Below are positions 33,987-36,227 of a DNA stretch of 36,227 nt, piece after piece. The stretch is from assembly GCA_900320185.1 (NCBI GenBank), contig ONRD01000026.1, positions 1 to 36,227 of the forward strand, read 5' to 3'. The first letter of the stretch is position 1, and the number at the start of each line of letters is the position of its first letter. Made by a program: the position numbers and the translations under genes. The notes under the pieces were generated by a model. The model made no database searches. It saw nothing but the letters and a program-made list of their open reading frames with translations, and was not told the origin of the DNA. The stretch is from an uncultured Bacteroidales bacterium. Its GTDB lineage: Bacteria > Bacteroidota > Bacteroidia > Bacteroidales > UBA932.

Positions 33987-34571
33987 TCAGCGGCTGTAAA
34001 GCTGCTTCTCAATGGCCCGCCTTTTCAAGTCCGGGCCATATTCGTATCCGCCGACGTCTATCGAGTCGAGCAGATAAAGGTCGGAACCTTTGAATATGGT
34101 TCCTTGGGCGACCGAACGGATCCGGAGGATCTTGTCTATGGATTCCTTTGGGACGACCAGGTGGCAAGGGATGATGTAGGCTATGGGATTCAGGGCCACT
34201 GCATGCGCCACGGCACGTACTCCTCTGGGGTTGCCGCATCTTTCAGCCAGCTCGCTGTAACTCAGGAGCCTGATGCCTTCCTCGGGCTTGACGGCCGAGC
34301 CGTCGGGGCGATGGGTAAGGTCGTAGAGCTGCTTCCACACTCCTTTCTGGAAAGGCGTTCCCCAGAGGAAAAGGTCGTCCCAACGGATCCCATCCGAAAG
34401 AGAGGCAAGGTCGTCCATCCCGACCGTTTCCACTTTGATCGAGGAAATGCTCCCATAGGGCATGGAAGCCACATTTTCCGCCATCCTCACCAGGTGGCGG
34501 TAGTCGGCGCATACGGAAGCGATCTTCCCGTCTATGCGTGTTACCAGCCAGTTTGTCTGTGCCGTTGCCAT
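33987..34571 (-). CDS. O6-alkylguanine-DNA alkyltransferase-like protein (PCHL variant)
   Basis: 194 residues. The C-terminal Ogt/AGT domain has GTPFQKGVWKQL (~92), YSELAERCGNPRGVRAVAHAVALNPIAYIIPCH, i.e. the winged-helix recognition segment with the Arg finger in NPRGVR, and the active-site PCH. The canonical PCHR is PCHL here, and the following segment (VVPKESIDKILRIRSV) differs from the usual GxxGxLxG(F/Y)xxG loop. The acceptor Cys is kept, so alkyl transfer from DNA is possible, but substrate range may differ. The N-terminal ~85 residues are a short Ada/Ogt-type domain. Its stop lies 1 base from the stop of the convergent binding-protein gene. Confidence 0.82.
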   Translation of the reverse strand: MATAQTNWLVTRIDGKIASVCADYRHLVRMAENVASMPYGSISSIKVETVGMDDLASLSDGIRWDDLFLWGTPFQKGVWKQLYDLTHRPDGSAVKPEEGIRLLSYSELAERCGNPRGVRAVAHAVALNPIAYIIPCHLVVPKESIDKILRIRSVAQGTIFKGSDLYLLDSIDVGGYEYGPDLKRRAIEKQLYSR

Positions 34572-34593
34572 ATTCCCAAACCTTTAATCCCCA

Positions 34594-34624
34594 TAAAGTT
34601 AGGTATTATCTACGAAGAATGCAA
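34594..34624 (-). promoter_or_regulatory. promoter of the alkyltransferase-like gene
   Basis: Minus strand TTG (34624-34622), 20 bp, TAACTTTA (34601-34594); leader ~17 nt. Confidence 0.5.
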
Positions 34625-34688
34625 CCGCTCTTCCCGAGAATGCCCCCCCTCCCATCCGCCGGATTGTTCCGAACCGAGGACGAGTTCC

Positions 34689-34720
34689 TTTGATTAATTG
34701 ATAATTAATTCATATCTTTG
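34689..34720 (+). promoter_or_regulatory. promoter of the AT-rich accessory genes
   Basis: TTTG (34689-34692), 20 bp, TATCTTTG (34713-34720). Exact consensus. Transcription would start ~34725, leaving a leader of over 100 nt that contains a 19-codon frame. Confidence 0.65.
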
Positions 34721-34808
34721 AAGCAATCCACCCTTGTATCAGTGATTTAATCGTTCCTCATTGTTTTATCATATCATTAAGGATTACAAAACTCGTAAAG
34801 AAAGTAAT

Positions 34809-34868
34809 ATGCTTGGGAATTCATATCTGTTATATGTATGGGTAGAATTCAATTCAAAAGTGTTATGA
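34809..34868 (+). other. possible 19-codon leader ORF overlapping the next start
   Basis: ATG at 34809 opens a frame that ends in TGA at 34866-34868, overlapping ATG 34865 as ATGA. No family is recognised. The overlap is what a translation-coupled leader peptide would look like; it could also be chance in AT-rich DNA. Confidence 0.25.
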
Positions 34869-35290
34869 GGAGAGTACTGAAGTGCTTCCTGATCAGCATT
34901 GGCTCCATATTCTGTTTTTTCTTGACGATGGGCCTCATAAGAGATTTCATTGATGACTTCATCTACACGAAACCTTTGGGAAAAACAGGATATTATCTGG
35001 TCTATTGGGATCCTGCTTGGATAGTTCAACTTGTAGCTAAATCGAGCAGGTTTTCTTCCGTTGCTTACATAATCATCGACGAGGAAGTGAAGGAAGTCTA
35101 CTGGAATAATCGATTCATTATTGCAAAAAGCAATATCGAGGGTGATAAAACGTGGTACATTGTCGAGATTAGTCCCGGAGGAGGGCCCTGTGTACTCCAT
35201 ACTTATTCAGATTACGATCAATTCATAGGTGCAGGGCGCTCCTTCTCTTTGGATACACTCAAAATGGAGCATCTTGTTTGGAAAGACTGA
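34865..35290 (+). CDS. small membrane-anchored hypothetical protein (DUF3997-like)
   Basis: 141 residues from ATG 34865; ATG 34838 in the same frame would add 9. The start at 34865 puts basic MRRVLKC directly before a hydrophobic helix (CFLISIGSIFCFFLTMGLI). The soluble part (GYYLVYWD, AYIIIDEEVKEVYWNNRFIIAKS, TWYIVEI) resembles the DUF3997 pattern of a repeated beta fold, a weak match from memory. GC content is clearly lower than in all genes to the left. It lies just before another AT-rich lipoprotein gene and an Rhs tip module, so an immunity or accessory role to an Rhs toxin is possible; nothing in it proves that. Confidence 0.6.
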   Translation: MRRVLKCFLISIGSIFCFFLTMGLIRDFIDDFIYTKPLGKTGYYLVYWDPAWIVQLVAKSSRFSSVAYIIIDEEVKEVYWNNRFIIAKSNIEGDKTWYIVEISPGGGPCVLHTYSDYDQFIGAGRSFSLDTLKMEHLVWKD

Positions 35291-35306
35291 TTGTTTAGGC
35301 CGGTTT

Positions 35307-35948
35307 ATGAACTCATATTGTCACTTCTCAAAGGGAGCAATTAGCACTATCCTTGCCACAACGATATTGTTTGTTTGTTCGTGCAAGCAGAGCTTTAAAT
35401 CTGCTTTTTGGTCAGAACGTCTTAATCCGGAAATCGTGTATTTCCAAAAATGCGATATCGAGGATCCTGTCGTTTTCAAGATTGACAGCGTTTATTATAT
35501 TGCTCCTTCTACTTGTTTGGAGCTGTTGGACACTTTGGACTTGAACAAGAATGAGAATAATCTTAACCAGATATTCCCACTTCTTAATCCAGATCTCTAC
35601 ACTGACTTCCTTTATTTCATAGATGAAATCCCTCTTAAAGATTTCATTCGCATGACTTACGATATCCCACTCGGCCTGGATGACATTACCACTTACCAGA
35701 AAACAGAAGGGCGAATCGAGTTTTATGGTTTTACTCATCAACCGGTAGGTTTTGCGGAAGCATTCAAGGCGGACAAGCTTACGACTTTTGTTATCAATGG
35801 CATTTGCGCTGAAGTCGATATCAAGCAATATGACACCTATAGAATATACATAGAGCCTGTTTTTGATAAGAAAACGGTATGGAATACATTGGTCGAACAC
35901 TATAAACAACTTGAAGACCGTTCTAGCAGGGATGAAGAGAAAAGGTAA
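35307..35948 (+). CDS. AT-rich hypothetical lipoprotein
   Basis: 213 residues from ATG 35307 (MNSYCHFSKGAISTILATTI), chosen because the signal sequence begins here and ends in a lipobox FVCSC. The rest is acidic and soluble with no family I recognise. It starts 16 bases after the previous gene and overlaps the start of the Rhs module by 17 bases (ATG 35932). Low GC and its position just before an Rhs C-terminal segment suggest it belongs to a displaced toxin/immunity cassette; by the usual order (toxin, then its immunity gene) it would protect against a tip further upstream that is no longer visible. Confidence 0.6.
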   Translation: MNSYCHFSKGAISTILATTILFVCSCKQSFKSAFWSERLNPEIVYFQKCDIEDPVVFKIDSVYYIAPSTCLELLDTLDLNKNENNLNQIFPLLNPDLYTDFLYFIDEIPLKDFIRMTYDIPLGLDDITTYQKTEGRIEFYGFTHQPVGFAEAFKADKLTTFVINGICAEVDIKQYDTYRIYIEPVFDKKTVWNTLVEHYKQLEDRSSRDEEKR

Positions 35949-36227
35949 CGCACCCGCGGGGGTCACCCTCCGCGACGCCTTCTCAGGCAAGGAGGACCAG
36001 CAGCCCGACTTCGGCGTCCCATGGCTCGACTTCGGGGCAAGGGCATATTCACCCGCCCTCCGGCGGTGGATGGTCCCCGCCCCCCTCGGGGAGAAGTACT
36101 ACGGGGTCAACCCCTACGCCTACTGCAGCGGGGATCCGGTGAACTATGTGGATCCGGAGGGGAGAGATATTTGGAAAGTTTATTCAAACGGGAAAATCAA
36201 AAAAGTGCGACCCTCTTCAAAGACTGT
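35932..36227 (+). CDS. orphan Rhs core-tail plus variable C-terminal module (partial at right edge)
   Basis: From ATG 35932 the frame reads MKRKGNAPAG, then the conserved end of the RHS-repeat core: LRDAFSGKEDQQPDFGVPWL, DFGARAYSPALRRWM, GEKYYGVNPYAYC, DPVNYVDPEGR. The variable tip begins right after DPEGR (DIWKVYSNGKIKKVRPSS) and leaves the window. No long Rhs beta-cage precedes it, so it is a displaced tip of the kind that can recombine onto a full Rhs gene through the conserved core. GC is high across the core (35950-36160) and drops at the tip, marking the module boundary. The tip's toxic activity cannot be read from the few residues present. Confidence 0.82.
   Translation, partial: MKRKGNAPAGVTLRDAFSGKEDQQPDFGVPWLDFGARAYSPALRRWMVPAPLGEKYYGVNPYAYCSGDPVNYVDPEGRDIWKVYSNGKIKKVRPSSKT

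Noticed and set aside
34784-35200. 138-codon minus-strand frame opposite the small membrane protein
   Set aside because: The plus frame has a signal-anchor helix and a consensus promoter; the minus frame has neither.

Overview
The window looks like chromosomal DNA from a GC-rich (roughly 60%) member of the Bacteroidota, most likely order Bacteroidales. Three things point there: promoters of the TTTG-N19/20-TAnnTTTG type instead of the E. coli consensus, no obvious Shine-Dalgarno sequences, and a gene set of lipoprotein and secreted glycan enzymes (GH2, GH16, GH123-like, DUF1080), an S9 peptidase and an rpsL-rpsG-fusA-rpsJ cluster. Family or genus cannot be fixed from the sequence alone.

Layout: 1-2840 holds the end of a large (alpha/alpha)-barrel carbohydrate enzyme candidate and a GH16 lipoprotein. 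2878-5874 holds divergent aspS and ksgA. 5906-8296 is a two-gene minus-strand operon (tandem DUF1080 lipoprotein, AGE-family epimerase), divergent from an Xaa-Pro aminopeptidase (8396-9835). 9963-12215 is a GH123/DUF4091-like secreted protein flanked on both sides by copies of a short interspersed repeat. 12303-15170 is a FAD/4Fe-4S dehydrogenase on the minus strand. 15380-20934 is a five-gene plus-strand operon: a NapC/NrfH-like tetraheme cytochrome fused to an FGE-like domain, a Tat-lipoprotein Gfo/Idh/MocA oxidoreductase, a Tat-lipoprotein TIM-barrel isomerase/epimerase-like protein, and the ResB-like and CcsA cytochrome c maturation proteins. 20962-25467 is a minus-strand block: rpsL, a damaged rpsG, fusA, rpsJ, tRNA-Met, a terminator, a repeat cluster and a HAD phosphatase. 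25615-30536 pairs a GH2 with an S9 peptidase. 30677-33985 is a two-gene cassette: a POLLUX-like two-TM channel with RCK-like domains and a C-terminal RyR domain, then a protein with a TIR/DUF4062-like domain, one TM helix and a PstS-like binding domain. 33987-34571 is an alkyltransferase-like gene. 34700-36227 is an AT-rich accessory region ending in an orphan Rhs C-terminal module that runs off the edge.

Two systems stand out. (1) The 15380-20934 operon has the ends of a nitrite reductase operon (NrfH-like cytochrome, ResB, CcsA), but two Tat-exported sugar enzymes sit where NrfA would be expected. With the DUF1080/AGE operon 7 kb away, this suggests a cell-envelope 3-keto-sugar oxidation route feeding or drawing electrons from cytochrome c. 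(2) The channel-RyR plus TIR-like/TM/binding-protein pair looks like an envelope-sensing, nucleotide-signalled channel system of the conflict or stress type.

Other notable points: rpsG carries an internal out-of-frame deletion; ksgA carries two in-frame GC-rich insertions; three genes have a TAnnTTTG box exactly 4 nt before ATG, implying leaderless mRNAs; and the hexamer GAATAT/ATATTC occurs at about 52 sites, several-fold above expectation, in all reading frames.
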